Positions 8,597 through 17,439 of a stretch of DNA of 64,000 bases are shown piece after piece. Each line of letters starts with the position of its first letter. Positions within the stretch are counted from its first letter, which is position 1. Location: positions 310,001 to 374,000 of the forward strand of contig NZ_DRFV01000008.1 in assembly GCF_011050365.1 (NCBI RefSeq), given 5' to 3'. Position numbers and translations under genes: made by a program. This stretch comes from Pseudohongiella sp. Lineage in GTDB: Bacteria; Pseudomonadota; Gammaproteobacteria; Pseudomonadales; Pseudohongiellaceae. The notes beneath the pieces are model-generated. The model was not told where the DNA came from. It made no database searches and saw only the letters and a list, made by a program, of their open reading frames with translations.

Positions 8597-9793
8597 ATGA
8601 TTATAAAGCCAAAATACCGCGGATTTATTTGCACCACGACGCACCCTACCGGTTGCTACAACAACGTCAAAGATCAGATTGAGGTGACCCGACAGCAGGG
8701 AGTCCACAGTAATGGTCCGAAAAAAGTATTGGTCATTGGCGCCTCCAGCGGGTACGGCCTGGCAGCACGAATCACGGCGGCGTTTGGATATCAGGCAGCA
8801 ACAGTTGGCGTGTTTTTCGAAAAGCCTGCCACTGAAACCAAACCCGGGACCGCTGGCTGGTACAACTCATGGGCGTTTGAAGAAGAAGCCAAAAAAGATG
8901 GGCTATACGCAAAATCCATTAATGGCGACGCCTTCTCCAACGAAGTACGTGAGCAGGCTATTGCGCTGATAAAACAGGATCTGGGCAAAGTGGATCTGGT
9001 GGTGTACTCACTGGCATCGCCGGTCCGTAAACTGCCTGATAGCGGCGAACTCAAGCGCTCTGTGCTCAAGCCCATCGGCGAGGTGTACCAGTCGACCGCT
9101 ATTGATACCAACAAGGATCAGATCATTCACGCCGAGGTCGAGCCGGCGACTGAGGAAGAAATTGCCGACACCATTACCGTCATGGGTGGCGAGGACTGGG
9201 AGCTATGGATGCAGGCGCTGGACCAGGCCGGCGTGCTGGCTGGCGGCGCGAAAACGGTTGCTTTCAGCTACATCGGTACGGAAATGACCTGGCCAATTTA
9301 CTGGCATGGTGCCCTGGGTAAAGCCAAGGAAGATCTGGATCGCGCAGCGTCCGAACTCAACACCAAGCTGGAGAAAAAATACGGTGGCAGTGCCAATGTT
9401 GCCGTGCTCAAATCTGTTGTCACGCAGGCATCGGCGGCCATCCCGGTGATGCCTTTGTATATCGCACTGGTGTACAAGGTGATGAAAGAAAAAGGCTTGC
9501 ATGAAGGCACTATCGAACAGCTCAATCGCCTGTTCCGTGAGCAGCTTTATCGCGAGGATGAACAGCCATACGATATGGACGACGCCGGACGACTGCGAAT
9601 GGATGACAAGGAGTTGCGTGATGACGTGCAGTCAGAATGCAAGGATCTCTGGCAGCGTGTCAATAATGACAATCTGTTCCAGTTGACCGACTATGCAGGC
9701 TACAAGCATGAGTTCCTGAAGCTCTTTGGTTTTGAGCGCAGTGACGTGGATTATGACGCTGATGTGGCCACTGAAGTAGACTTCAAGGCTTGA
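8597..9793 (+). CDS. fabV: trans-2-enoyl-ACP/CoA reductase FabV
   Basis: FabV performs the last reduction of fatty-acid elongation with NADH and is naturally insensitive to triclosan. The 398-residue length is typical. The protein opens [17 protein letters not shown], has the dinucleotide loop [11 protein letters not shown], and the family catalytic pair Tyr235 and Lys244 (Y-X8-K, from [10 protein letters not shown]). The C-terminal [15 protein letters not shown] is also conserved. No other fab gene lies nearby, so it is a stand-alone gene ending at a strong hairpin. Confidence 0.97.
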   Translation: MIIKPKYRGFICTTTHPTGCYNNVKDQIEVTRQQGVHSNGPKKVLVIGASSGYGLAARITAAFGYQAATVGVFFEKPATETKPGTAGWYNSWAFEEEAKKDGLYAKSINGDAFSNEVREQAIALIKQDLGKVDLVVYSLASPVRKLPDSGELKRSVLKPIGEVYQSTAIDTNKDQIIHAEVEPATEEEIADTITVMGGEDWELWMQALDQAGVLAGGAKTVAFSYIGTEMTWPIYWHGALGKAKEDLDRAASELNTKLEKKYGGSANVAVLKSVVTQASAAIPVMPLYIALVYKVMKEKGLHEGTIEQLNRLFREQLYREDEQPYDMDDAGRLRMDDKELRDDVQSECKDLWQRVNNDNLFQLTDYAGYKHEFLKLFGFERSDVDYDADVATEVDFKA

Positions 9794-9804
9794 GGTGATT
9801 GGTA

Positions 9805-9834
9805 CTGGCCGGCGCTGCAAGTGCCGGCCAGTTT
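9805..9834. terminator. bidirectional terminator between fabV and the P450 gene
   Basis: A perfect 9-base-pair inverted repeat (CTGGCCGGC at 9805-9813, GCCGGCCAG at 9823-9831) with a 9-base loop, followed by TTT. It lies between the convergent ends of fabV and the cytochrome P450 gene and could end transcription from both. The T-run is short, so termination may be partial. Confidence 0.6.
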
Positions 9835-9885
9835 GCCTGCGGACCTTTCCTGTGTCCTGTCAGAATCTGCCGCGGCAGTTGATTG

Positions 9886-11169
9886 CTAGCCAGCTGCGCT
9901 TTTGATGGCAGATGAACGAATCATCACTGGCAAGTCTGTATAGCCTTTGACAAAGCTGGAGTAGATACGCACCGGCTCGCCAACGACCTCCACCTTGTCA
10001 AAACGCTTGCTGATTTCTTCCCACAGAACCCGCAGCTGCATCTCCGCCAGACGGTTGCCCATGCAACGATGAATACCAAAACCGAATGACAGGTGCTGGC
10101 GTGCGCGTGGGCGGTCGATAATAAAATCGTCGGGATTTTCAATTGCGTCGGTGTCGCGATTGGCGGAGGCATACCACATCAGTATTTTATCGCCGGCACG
10201 AATGTTTTTGCCGCCCAGCTCGATATCCACTTTTGCCGTGCGGCGCATATAGGCCAGCGGCGTTTGCCAGCGAATAATCTCTGACACCATGGACGGGATA
10301 AGCGCCGGGTTGTCGCGCAGCTTCTGATACTCCTGCGGGTTTTCATTCAGCGCGAGTACACCGCCGCTGATTGAATTGCGGGTAGTGTCATTGCCGCCCA
10401 CGATCAACAGTATCAGGTTGCCCAGAAACTCCCGTGGTGGCATGTTGCGTGTGGCCTCGCCATGCGCGAGCATTGATATCAGATCATTCCCCGGCGGCTT
10501 GCTGGCACGTTCCTGCCACAGCCGGGAAAAGTAAGCCAGGCATTCTTTCAGGATCTCAAAGCCTTCTTCATAACTGTCGATCAGTCCGGCCCCGGGGATG
10601 GCAGTGGCGACATCTGACCAGTAGGTCAACTTGTGCCGGTCCTCAAACGGGAAATCGAATAACGTTGCCAGCATCTGTGTGGTCAGGTCACGCGATACCA
10701 GTTCAACCCAGTTAAAGGTTTCGTCTTTAGGCAGTGCATCCAGGATGGTGGTAACACGCTGCCGTATCAGTCCCTCCAGGTTCTTCAGATTGGCTGGTGC
10801 CACGACGCCCTGAACTGTCTTGCGCTGCTCTTCGTGTTTGGGCGGGTCCATGGCAATGAACATGGGCAACGTGAATTCAGGAATCACATCAACGATGCCG
10901 ATGGTGGGCTCTGACGAAAAAATATGCGGCGCTGCTTCCATGGTCATGATGTCTTTGTATTTCATCACTGACCAGTAGGGCCCCAGCGGCGAATCGGCAC
11001 AGTAGTGCACCGGGTCGTCCTGGCGCAGCCTTGACAGGAAGGGCAGGAATTCATTGGCCTGCCAGATGCCCGGGTGTGCCAGGTCGATCTCATCCAGTGG
11101 CGTTGTCCACGGATCGCGACCAACCAGACTGCGCTTACGTTTGGTGTCCTGAGCTGTTACATCTGACAT
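9886..11169 (-). CDS. cytochrome P450, CYP153 family (terminal alkane/fatty-acid hydroxylase)
   Basis: A 427-residue class I bacterial P450. The haem-binding loop is FGFGIHRCMGNRLAE with Cys369 as haem ligand. The I-helix holds GGNDTTRN and the ExxR is EIIR. Long stretches match my memory of CYP153A proteins (GPYWSV, PMFIAMDPPKH, LATLFDFPFEDR, QHLSFGFGIHRC). CYP153 enzymes hydroxylate the terminal carbon of medium-chain alkanes or fatty acids and take electrons from a ferredoxin, and the gene just upstream encodes one. No ferredoxin reductase is in the window. Confidence 0.92.
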   Translation of the reverse strand: MSDVTAQDTKRKRSLVGRDPWTTPLDEIDLAHPGIWQANEFLPFLSRLRQDDPVHYCADSPLGPYWSVMKYKDIMTMEAAPHIFSSEPTIGIVDVIPEFTLPMFIAMDPPKHEEQRKTVQGVVAPANLKNLEGLIRQRVTTILDALPKDETFNWVELVSRDLTTQMLATLFDFPFEDRHKLTYWSDVATAIPGAGLIDSYEEGFEILKECLAYFSRLWQERASKPPGNDLISMLAHGEATRNMPPREFLGNLILLIVGGNDTTRNSISGGVLALNENPQEYQKLRDNPALIPSMVSEIIRWQTPLAYMRRTAKVDIELGGKNIRAGDKILMWYASANRDTDAIENPDDFIIDRPRARQHLSFGFGIHRCMGNRLAEMQLRVLWEEISKRFDKVEVVGEPVRIYSSFVKGYTDLPVMIRSSAIKSAAG

Positions 11170-11211
11170 GTTGGCACTCCGCGATCGGCATGATACTGAA
11201 AATTAGTGCGA

Positions 11212-11532
11212 CTAGAACTGGAACTCAGGCAGGCGTACTACCAGGCCGTCAAGGTCGTCATTGATATCAATCTGACAGGACAGTCGCGAGTTGGCGCTTC
11301 GTTCCGGGTTGATGTCGAGCATGGGCTCTTCGAATTCGCCCGGCTCGCCGACGGCCTGCAGCCAGGCGTCATCTACAAACACGTGACAGGTGCCGCAGGA
11401 GCAGGCGCCGCCACAGTCGGCATCAATGCCGGGTACCAGGTTCTTGATGGCGGCTTCCATCACGGAGTCGCCATTGCTGGCATCGATGCTGTGTTCTGTA
11501 CCGTCGTGTTCTATATAGGTGATTCGGGTCAT
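11212..11532 (-). CDS. [2Fe-2S] ferredoxin, adrenodoxin/putidaredoxin type
   Basis: A 106-residue ferredoxin with the cluster motif [10 protein letters not shown] (three ligands) and a distal Cys in RLSCQI, as in the vertebrate-type [2Fe-2S] ferredoxins that feed bacterial P450s. The gene lies 42 bases upstream of the P450 start on the same strand, so it is almost certainly the electron donor for that P450. The GST gene is a further 46 bases upstream, completing a three-gene unit. Confidence 0.94.
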   Translation of the reverse strand: MTRITYIEHDGTEHSIDASNGDSVMEAAIKNLVPGIDADCGGACSCGTCHVFVDDAWLQAVGEPGEFEEPMLDINPERSANSRLSCQIDINDDLDGLVVRLPEFQF

Positions 11533-11578
11533 GATAAATCAGGCTCTCTGTTTCGGTGGTTTTGGTAGCTTGCTGGCG

Positions 11579-12244
11579 CTAGCGCACAACAATATTCTGT
11601 GCGCCCCTGACGATGTCATCTGGCGTGCGATTGCGCTCCGGTTGTCTGATGCCACGCTGACAGGCCGGGCGGGCATAAAGCGCGTCGAGCCAGCGCTGCA
11701 GGTGAGGCAGCCCGTCGACGCTGACGCCCGACCAGTTGTGGGTGCGTACCCAGCACCAGTTCGCAATGTCGGCGATGGTATACTCCTCGCCAGCCAGATA
11801 TTCGGCCGCTGAAAGTCGACTGTCAAGCACTGCGAACAGGCGTCGGCATTCGTTTTGATAACGATCAATGGCCGGCTGAATTTTTTCCGGAAAATAGCGA
11901 TAAAATACATTGGCCTGGCCCATCATCGGACCGACCCCGCCCATCTGGAACATCAGCCACTGCAGGGTACGGGATCGGGTGTCGGGGTCTGCCGGGTATA
12001 ACTGGCCGAACTTTTCCCCGAGATAAATCATGATGGCGCCGGATTCGAATACGCTGAAATTGTTGTTACTGCGATCCACAATCACCGGTATTCGCCCGTT
12101 GGGGTTCATGGCGAGGAACGCCGGTGTTTTCTGGTCACCGGCGGACAGATTGACGGGGTGCAGGGTGTAGTCCGCGCCAACCTCTTCCAGCATCACGGTA
12201 ACCTTGTAACCGTTAGGCGTGGCCGAGCTGTAAACATCGATCAT
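11579..12244 (-). CDS. glutathione S-transferase, YfcG/YghU (Nu)-like
   Basis: A 221-residue GST. The N-terminal thioredoxin-like domain begins [15 protein letters not shown], the TPNG pattern of the YfcG/Ure2-like group, and contains the cis-Pro in GRIPVIVD and the ES pair ([10 protein letters not shown]) that binds glutathione. The C-terminal helical domain has the [15 protein letters not shown] segment typical of that group. The frame stays open upstream, but family alignment sets the start at ATG 12244. Such enzymes often act as disulfide reductases. It is first in the unit with the ferredoxin and P450. Confidence 0.88.
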   Translation of the reverse strand: MIDVYSSATPNGYKVTVMLEEVGADYTLHPVNLSAGDQKTPAFLAMNPNGRIPVIVDRSNNNFSVFESGAIMIYLGEKFGQLYPADPDTRSRTLQWLMFQMGGVGPMMGQANVFYRYFPEKIQPAIDRYQNECRRLFAVLDSRLSAAEYLAGEEYTIADIANWCWVRTHNWSGVSVDGLPHLQRWLDALYARPACQRGIRQPERNRTPDDIVRGAQNIVVR

Positions 12245-12361
12245 GGGGAGCCTCTGGCTGGGGTGTATTTTCCCTGCGACGAATCGTATGTTATTACGGA
12301 ATGTGTTACAACATGTATCAGGCCCAACCTTAATACACACGATAATCGAGAGTTCAGGCGT

Positions 12362-13582
12362 ATGAACAACAATAACACCGGTTTTTTCCCGATTCTGACC
12401 AGACTTATCGTCGGCACCAGCGCCCGTTTTGCCGCCCTGGTGCTGATTGCGGTGACGGCGCTGGCCGCCTGCAGCGAGCCCGAGCCGCCGGCTGCTCCCG
12501 ACATCCCGACGGCAGTCAATGTGCCGGCGGTTGATGCACAAGAGCAGACCTATGCCGACTTCTCCGGTCTGGAGCCGGGCTGGAATGCCTTTGCACCCGG
12601 CGGCGATACCCTCTGTAGCGATGGCTCGGAATATCGCTTTTTTGTTAAGCAGGGTGAGCCTGACAAACTGATGTTCTATCTGGAAGGCGGCGGTGCGTGT
12701 TGGGATGGCGCCAACTGTGACCCCGACCTGCAACCCAGTTACCAGGTCAACCTGGCTGCGACAGACCCTGCCAATGCCCATGGCATTCTCGCCTTTGAGC
12801 ATCCGGAAAATCCATTCGCGGATTACACGATCGTTTATGCGCCTTACTGTTCCGCCGATGTCCATCTCGGGGATTCGGTACAGAACCACATGGCGCCTGC
12901 CATTGAAGGCCATGCATCTCATGAAGTGAACATACAGCATCGCGGCCTGGCCAATGCGACTGCAGCCATGCAGTGGGCATTTGACCATGTGCTGGTGCCA
13001 AGACAGATTTTTGTTACCGGCTCCAGTGCCGGATCCATACCGTCGCCGTTCTACGCCCTGGAAATAGCGCAGCAATATCCGCGCTCCAGCGTTGTGCAGT
13101 TGGGCGACGCCTCGGGGGGATATCGTGGTTTTGCCAATTTCAATCCCTATGATGTATGGGCAACCGATGAGGTGCTGGCAGAGATGGATTATGTCAGTAC
13201 TATTTCGGCTGACGAATTCAGTTTTCATCATCTCTACATCGGTGCGGCGCAGCAGCGCCCGGATATTCGCTTTGCTTCATACGACAATGCGGAAGACGAT
13301 GTGCAGAAACAATTTCTGGCACTGGGCGGTACGCCCACCGAGTCATTGCTGCCACTGCTGGAAACCAACCTGAATGAAATCGGCGAGGCGATACCGGATT
13401 TTCGTTACTACGTGGCAGGCGGCTCGATGCACACCATCCTGCTGCGTCCGGAAGTCTACAGCTATGAGGTTGAGGGCGTCCGCTTTGTGGACTGGCTCAC
13501 AGACCTGGCCGCAGGTGAGCCGGTGCAGAATGTGATGTGCCTGAATTGCGAGCTGGCACCGGAGCCGGTGCAGGCACCGTGA
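12362..13582 (+). CDS. pectinacetylesterase/Notum-like lipoprotein
   Basis: A 406-residue protein with a long N-terminal leader and a lipobox LAAC (Cys37), so probably outer-membrane-anchored. The EGGGACWDG segment and nucleophile GSSAGS match the pectinacetylesterase/Notum hydrolase family, and GGSMHT near the C-terminus could supply the catalytic His. Family members remove acetyl or longer acyl groups from polysaccharides or proteins. The ATG at 12362 is chosen because the longer frame would run into the GST gene on the other strand and lacks a leader. It converges with the sirtuin gene, 7 bases apart. Confidence 0.72.
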   Translation: MNNNNTGFFPILTRLIVGTSARFAALVLIAVTALAACSEPEPPAAPDIPTAVNVPAVDAQEQTYADFSGLEPGWNAFAPGGDTLCSDGSEYRFFVKQGEPDKLMFYLEGGGACWDGANCDPDLQPSYQVNLAATDPANAHGILAFEHPENPFADYTIVYAPYCSADVHLGDSVQNHMAPAIEGHASHEVNIQHRGLANATAAMQWAFDHVLVPRQIFVTGSSAGSIPSPFYALEIAQQYPRSSVVQLGDASGGYRGFANFNPYDVWATDEVLAEMDYVSTISADEFSFHHLYIGAAQQRPDIRFASYDNAEDDVQKQFLALGGTPTESLLPLLETNLNEIGEAIPDFRYYVAGGSMHTILLRPEVYSYEVEGVRFVDWLTDLAAGEPVQNVMCLNCELAPEPVQAP

Positions 13583-13589
13583 TAATTGG

Positions 13590-14426
13590 TCAGGTCTGGA
13601 TCGCTGCCAGCAGTGGCGCTATCGGCACATCGAATTTGATGCTGGCAAGGTCATCGGCGCGGGTTCGCCCCTGCGTCAGTATCGCAATTGGGGTGTTGGC
13701 CTGGTGCGCCTGGCGGGCAAAACGAAAACCGGAAAACACCATCAGGGACGAACCAATCACCAGCAGGCCCCGGCTGTTCGCCAGTACGTCAAAGACCTGG
13801 TCAACACGGGGCCTGGGTACAGTGTCCCCGAAGAAAACCACGTCCGGTTTGAGGATGCCGTCGCACTGCGGGCAACCTGGCACCTCGAAAGTCGAAAAAT
13901 CCATCTCCAGATCTGCATCACCATCAGGCGCCGCCGTGGCAAAAACGCTGTCCAGCGATGGATTAAGTGATGCGCAGCGGGCATGCATGTGCGCCCGCGC
14001 CTCCCTGTATCCGCAGGACATGCATATCAGCTCGTCAGCACGGCCGTGCAGATCGATAACTGCGTCGCTACCCGCCTTCTGATGCAGCCGGTCGACATTC
14101 TGCGTCACGATCATCGATAACAGACCTTTGTTCTCCAGTTCGGCTATCTTGCGGTGAGCGAGATTGGGTTGAGCTTTCTGCATGATTGGCCAACCCACCA
14201 GGCTGCGCGCCCAGTAACGCTGTCGTGTTGCGGCGCATTGCATGAATTCCTGGTGCTGCACCGGTTGTTTTCGCTTCCAGTTGCCATTGCTGTCCCGGTA
14301 ATCCGGAATGCCGGAGTCGGTGCTGATGCCGGCGCCGGTCAGCAGCAGCACGGGGGCATGGGCGCGGATAAAGGCCGCCAGTGCGGTGGCATGTTGCTCA
14401 GGACTGTTGTTCAGGGCTGTGGTCAT
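13590..14426 (-). CDS. NAD-dependent protein deacylase, class II (SIRT4-like) sirtuin
   Basis: A 278-residue sirtuin. The NAD-binding motif is GAGISTDSGIPDYRD (residues 31-45), TQNVD at 108-112, and the catalytic base His127 is in DLHGRAD. The zinc knuckle is C135, C138, C185 and C188. GSS and the C-terminal Rossmann part follow. The long zinc-module insert with many Ala and Asp and the LLTGAGIST start are features of the SIRT4-like class II, whose members act as deacylases or lipoamidases. The target is unknown and no partner acetyltransferase is adjacent. Confidence 0.92.
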   Translation of the reverse strand: MTTALNNSPEQHATALAAFIRAHAPVLLLTGAGISTDSGIPDYRDSNGNWKRKQPVQHQEFMQCAATRQRYWARSLVGWPIMQKAQPNLAHRKIAELENKGLLSMIVTQNVDRLHQKAGSDAVIDLHGRADELICMSCGYREARAHMHARCASLNPSLDSVFATAAPDGDADLEMDFSTFEVPGCPQCDGILKPDVVFFGDTVPRPRVDQVFDVLANSRGLLVIGSSLMVFSGFRFARQAHQANTPIAILTQGRTRADDLASIKFDVPIAPLLAAIQT

Positions 14427-14562
14427 GGATTTCCGTTATTCGGGTGCTTGCAGGCCGTAGCGTGGCTCGTATTCATGTCCGCTGGGTGACGATGCTGGCG
14501 CTGTTGTTTGTCTGAGCGGTGCGGTACGCTGTCTACCATAACAATCCCGGAGGAAGATGGCG

Positions 14563-15762
14563 ATGCCCGCAACTGACCTGATAAAGCCCCTGTTAATTCT
14601 GTTGTGTCTGTCACCGGCATCCGCGCTGGCACAAACCGATAGTCCGGCCCGTTGGCTCGACCCGGCCAATGATACCCGGAATCTGCCCACTGACGGCAGC
14701 ATTCTGTTCTGGTCGGGTGATCAGCAAATTGCCGGTTTTCGTAATACCGCTCTGCTAAGTCCGGTGCGTCAAGTTGTGACAGGGGAAGAGGTGATGCCCC
14801 TGCCGCGCGCAGAGCGCGATTTCTCGGCTTTGCGCTACGAGGTAAACGGTGAGTCCTTCGCGTTGGCTGATTACATGCAGCACAACCATGTCGGTGGCCT
14901 GTTGGTGCTCAAGGACGGACAGATCGTGCTGGAGCAGTATGGCCTTGGCAACGATGAGGATACCCAATGGGTGTCATTCTCCATGACCAAGTCGGTGGTC
15001 TCATTGCTGACCGGCGCCGCCATTGCCGATGGTTATATCAACAGTGTTAACGATCCGGTGACTGACTATTTGCCGCAACTGCGTGGCAGCGCCTACGACG
15101 GTGTCAGCATTCGCAATGTGCTGCAAATGGCGTCGGGCACGGACTGGAATGAAGACTATGCTGATCCGGCCTCGGATGTTGCCACCTCGCCCAGCGACAT
15201 GCTGGCGCTGATGCAATTCATGGGAGAAAAGGCACGTGTCGCCGAACCCGGAGAGCGCTTCAATTACAACACGGGCGAAACCAATCTGGCAGGGGCCATC
15301 GTGCGCGCCGCCATCGGCAACAACCTGGCCGCCTATCTGACGCAAAAGATCTGGCAGCCCTGGGGCATGGAGAGTGATGCTACCTGGATCAGTCACGGCC
15401 CTTACGGTGGCGAACTGGGTGGTTGCTGCCTGTCACCGGTGCTGCGGGACTGGGGGCGGCTGGCGCTACTGGTGATGAATGACGGCGTGCTGCACGATGG
15501 CTCGCGGCTGGTGCCTGAGGGCTGGATAGCCGAATCCACTGAACCGTCGGCCGGCAGCGACAATTACGGCTATCTGTGGTGGCTCAACGGCGATGGCACG
15601 TTCCGCGCCAGTGGCATTTTCGGGCAAGGCATCTACCTGAGCCCGGAGGAAAACCTGGTGATTGTGGTTCAGGGTGCCTGGCCGCAGGCGACTGGCGCCA
15701 GCTTTGCCAGCCATCGTGACGGCTTTTTCAAAGCGGTAGAAGCGTCTCTAAGTGCAAACTGA
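14563..15762 (+). CDS. secreted serine hydrolase, beta-lactamase/NylB-like fold
   Basis: About 399 residues with a signal peptide (cleavage near ALAQ). The active-site motif SMTKS gives nucleophile Ser and base Lys. YNTGET (about residue 233) supplies the Tyr, and the layout is like class C beta-lactamase relatives and 6-aminohexanoate-dimer hydrolase. Role: periplasmic esterase or amidase of unknown substrate. ATG 14563 lies 8 bases from GGAGGA (14549-14554); ATG 14557 is in frame but only 2 bases from it. The stop overlaps the NhaC start. Confidence 0.83.
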   Translation: MPATDLIKPLLILLCLSPASALAQTDSPARWLDPANDTRNLPTDGSILFWSGDQQIAGFRNTALLSPVRQVVTGEEVMPLPRAERDFSALRYEVNGESFALADYMQHNHVGGLLVLKDGQIVLEQYGLGNDEDTQWVSFSMTKSVVSLLTGAAIADGYINSVNDPVTDYLPQLRGSAYDGVSIRNVLQMASGTDWNEDYADPASDVATSPSDMLALMQFMGEKARVAEPGERFNYNTGETNLAGAIVRAAIGNNLAAYLTQKIWQPWGMESDATWISHGPYGGELGGCCLSPVLRDWGRLALLVMNDGVLHDGSRLVPEGWIAESTEPSAGSDNYGYLWWLNGDGTFRASGIFGQGIYLSPEENLVIVVQGAWPQATGASFASHRDGFFKAVEASLSAN

Positions 15763-17164
15763 ACCGGGTACGCTGCCGGCAACTGCGAAACGGCCAAGCG
15801 CCGCTCATGGCGCGTTGTGTTTTGCCGGCAATCTGGCGATTATCGCACTGGGCCTGTTTGCGTTGGGTATCAGTCTGCATATTCTGTTGTTCGCCTGCCT
15901 GATCTGGACCGGCCTCAACAGCAGGTTGCTGGGTCACGACTTTGTGGCGATTCGCGACATGATGAACGACGGCATCAGTCGGGCGTTGCCAGCCATTTAC
16001 ATCTTTCTGCTGATAGGTCTGGTGATTGCTGCTTTCATGCAAAGCGGCACCGTGGCTGCTCTCATTTATTATGGTCTGAATCTGCTAAGTCCCGCGTGGT
16101 TTCTGGCAGCAGGTCTGGTGCTGTGCAGTGTGATGTCGGTAGCTACGGGGACGTCCTGGGGCACCGCCGGTACCCTGGGTGTCGTGTTGATCGGCATCGG
16201 CGGCGCCATGGGGATCCCGCTGCCCATGGTGGCTGGCATGATTGTCTGTGGCGCGACCTTTGGCGACAAACTGTCGCCGGTGTCTGATACCACCAACCTG
16301 GCGGCCATGAGCGCGGGTACCTCCCTGTTTCGCCATATCGGGTCCATGTTGTACACCACGGTGCCTGCGTTTGTGATCAGTCTGCTGGTCTTCGTGGTGC
16401 TGGGGCTGGCTTATGCCGATAACGCGCTGCCAACGGTGGCGATTGCTGAAATCCGGCAGGCGCTGACGTCGAGCTATGGTTTGAATCTGTGGATTACCCT
16501 GCTGCCGTTGCTGGTGATGCTGACCCTCAGTTTGCGGCGTTTCCCGGCTGAGGTTGCCATGACCGCCAGCGTCGTAGTGGCCGTGTTGATTGCCATCCTG
16601 TATCAGGGCCAGAGTGTGGTTACCGTGCTGAATAATTTGTGGAGCAATCAGGCGGGCACTACCGGCATCACCAGTCTGGATGAGCTGCTGGGCCGGGGTG
16701 GCATGCTCAGTATGAGCTGGACGCTGTTGTTATCCCTGATGGCACTGGCACTGGGTGGTATGTTGTTCGCAGCAGGTTTTCTGCAGGCGATGTTGCAAGG
16801 ACTGATTGCGCGTCTTAAAAGTACCGCCAGTCTTGTCGCCAGCACCATCGGCGCCGGGATCATCGGCAATATGGGTATGGGCGAAGCCTACATCACCATT
16901 ATTCTCAACAGTCAGCTCTTCCGTCCTGCCTTCGAGGCAAAAGGCATTGATAACGCCGTGTTGTCGCGGTCAGTCGAAGAAGGCGCGACCATGAGCACCG
17001 GCCTGATTCCATGGACCACTGCGGGTGCTTTTTATGCGGCAACACTGGGCGTACCGGTGCTGGATTATCTGCCGTATGCCTTTCTCAATTATCTGAATCC
17101 GCTGATTGCCATTACCATGGCGGCGCTGGGTTTGGGTTTGCTGCGGCGCGTGAAAAAAAACTGA
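15752..17164 (+). CDS. Na+/H+ antiporter, NhaC family
   Basis: A 470-residue, about 11-helix membrane protein with the NhaC signature ATFGDKLSPVSDTTNLAA near residues 165-182. Such proteins exchange Na+ for H+, or in some members malate and lactate. The GTG start at 15752 lies inside the end of the serine hydrolase gene (11-base overlap), so translation is probably coupled. Directly downstream, before the 25-codon gene, there is a fresh TTGACA element. Confidence 0.9.
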   Translation: MQTEPGTLPATAKRPSAAHGALCFAGNLAIIALGLFALGISLHILLFACLIWTGLNSRLLGHDFVAIRDMMNDGISRALPAIYIFLLIGLVIAAFMQSGTVAALIYYGLNLLSPAWFLAAGLVLCSVMSVATGTSWGTAGTLGVVLIGIGGAMGIPLPMVAGMIVCGATFGDKLSPVSDTTNLAAMSAGTSLFRHIGSMLYTTVPAFVISLLVFVVLGLAYADNALPTVAIAEIRQALTSSYGLNLWITLLPLLVMLTLSLRRFPAEVAMTASVVVAVLIAILYQGQSVVTVLNNLWSNQAGTTGITSLDELLGRGGMLSMSWTLLLSLMALALGGMLFAAGFLQAMLQGLIARLKSTASLVASTIGAGIIGNMGMGEAYITIILNSQLFRPAFEAKGIDNAVLSRSVEEGATMSTGLIPWTTAGAFYAATLGVPVLDYLPYAFLNYLNPLIAITMAALGLGLLRRVKKN

Positions 17165-17174
17165 CATTATTTTG

Positions 17175-17202
17175 TTGACACTGTTGCGACTTCGAGATTA
17201 CT
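17175..17202 (+). promoter_or_regulatory. candidate promoter of the 25-codon gene
   Basis: A perfect -35 TTGACA at 17175-17180, 11 bases after the NhaC stop codon. A weak -10 (ATTACT, 17197-17202) follows with 16-base spacing, so the pairing is uncertain. It would give a leader of about 36 bases before the small gene. Confidence 0.45.
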
Positions 17203-17230
17203 CTCAAGCCATGTTCAATTGAGAAATAAA

Positions 17231-17243
17231 AAGGAGGTGATCC
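17231..17243 (+). promoter_or_regulatory. extended Shine-Dalgarno, 13-base match to 16S rRNA 3' end
   Basis: AAGGAGGTGATCC is the exact complement of the conserved 3' end of bacterial 16S rRNA (GGATCACCTCCTT). GGAGG ends 7 bases before the ATG at 17245, which is ideal spacing. Most ribosome sites in this window match only 4-7 bases, so this is exceptional and points to very efficient translation. Confidence 0.85.
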
Positions 17244-17244
17244 A

Positions 17245-17322
17245 ATGTCGAGTGATTCAGCTAAGGTTTCAATGGATGTTGGTGCAATTAAAAAAGCCGG
17301 GAGTAACTTCCTGGTGGTTTGA
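17245..17322 (+). CDS. 25-residue peptide gene, undescribed
   Basis: A 25-codon ORF from ATG 17245 to TGA 17320. The product begins MSSDSAKVSMDVG and ends AGSNFLVV. It is neither a membrane helix nor strongly charged (two Asp, three Lys). Support for it being a real gene: the 13-base Shine-Dalgarno at perfect spacing, a TTGACA element 70 bases upstream, and an intrinsic terminator starting 52 bases after the stop. I recognise no family. It could be a small functional peptide, a precursor, or a leader peptide that controls the aminotransferase gene downstream. No peptide-modifying enzyme is adjacent. Confidence 0.7.
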   Translation: MSSDSAKVSMDVGAIKKAGSNFLVV

Positions 17323-17331
17323 TGACACCCC

Positions 17332-17363
17332 TCTCTGATCTCAGAGAAGGTTCCATTGGAGCC
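17332..17363 (+). promoter_or_regulatory. two tandem hairpins downstream of the peptide gene
   Basis: Hairpin one pairs TCTCTG (17332-17337) with CAGAGA (17342-17347). Hairpin two pairs GGTTCC (17349-17354) with GGAGCC (17358-17363). The latter GGAGCC is also complementary to GGCTCC at 17386-17391, which overlaps the 3' arm of the terminator, so mutually exclusive folding is possible. This resembles an attenuator layout, but no regulation has been shown. Confidence 0.5.
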
Positions 17364-17373
17364 AGCATCACGG

Positions 17374-17398
17374 AAAGGGAGCTACGGCTCCCTTTTTT
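17374..17398 (+). terminator. strong intrinsic terminator with UACG tetraloop
   Basis: AAAGGGAGC (17374-17382) pairs with GCTCCCTTT (17387-17395) across a TACG loop closed by C-G, a very stable UNCG-type tetraloop, followed by six T (17393-17398). It separates the 25-codon gene from the aminotransferase gene, which starts 41 bases later. Confidence 0.9.
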
Positions 17399-17439
17399 AA
17401 TGTCTGATATATTGCGGTCGAAAATCTGGAAGGTGTGCT

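Noticed and set aside
12245-13231. Upstream extension of the GST reading frame on the minus strand (long open frame to 13231)
   Set aside because: It lies antisense to the pectinacetylesterase-like gene and shows no domain. The GST starts at ATG 12244 by family length.
17231-17243. Fragment of a 16S rRNA gene, because AAGGAGGTGATCC is the reverse complement of its 3' end
   Set aside because: The match stops after 13 bases, nothing rRNA-like adjoins it, and it stands at ideal spacing from an ATG with an ORF. It is better read as a Shine-Dalgarno.
17245-17322. Precursor of a ribosomally made, enzyme-modified peptide
   Set aside because: No radical SAM, YcaO, cyclase, ABC-peptidase or similar enzyme is adjacent, and the peptide has no Cys and no obvious leader/core split.
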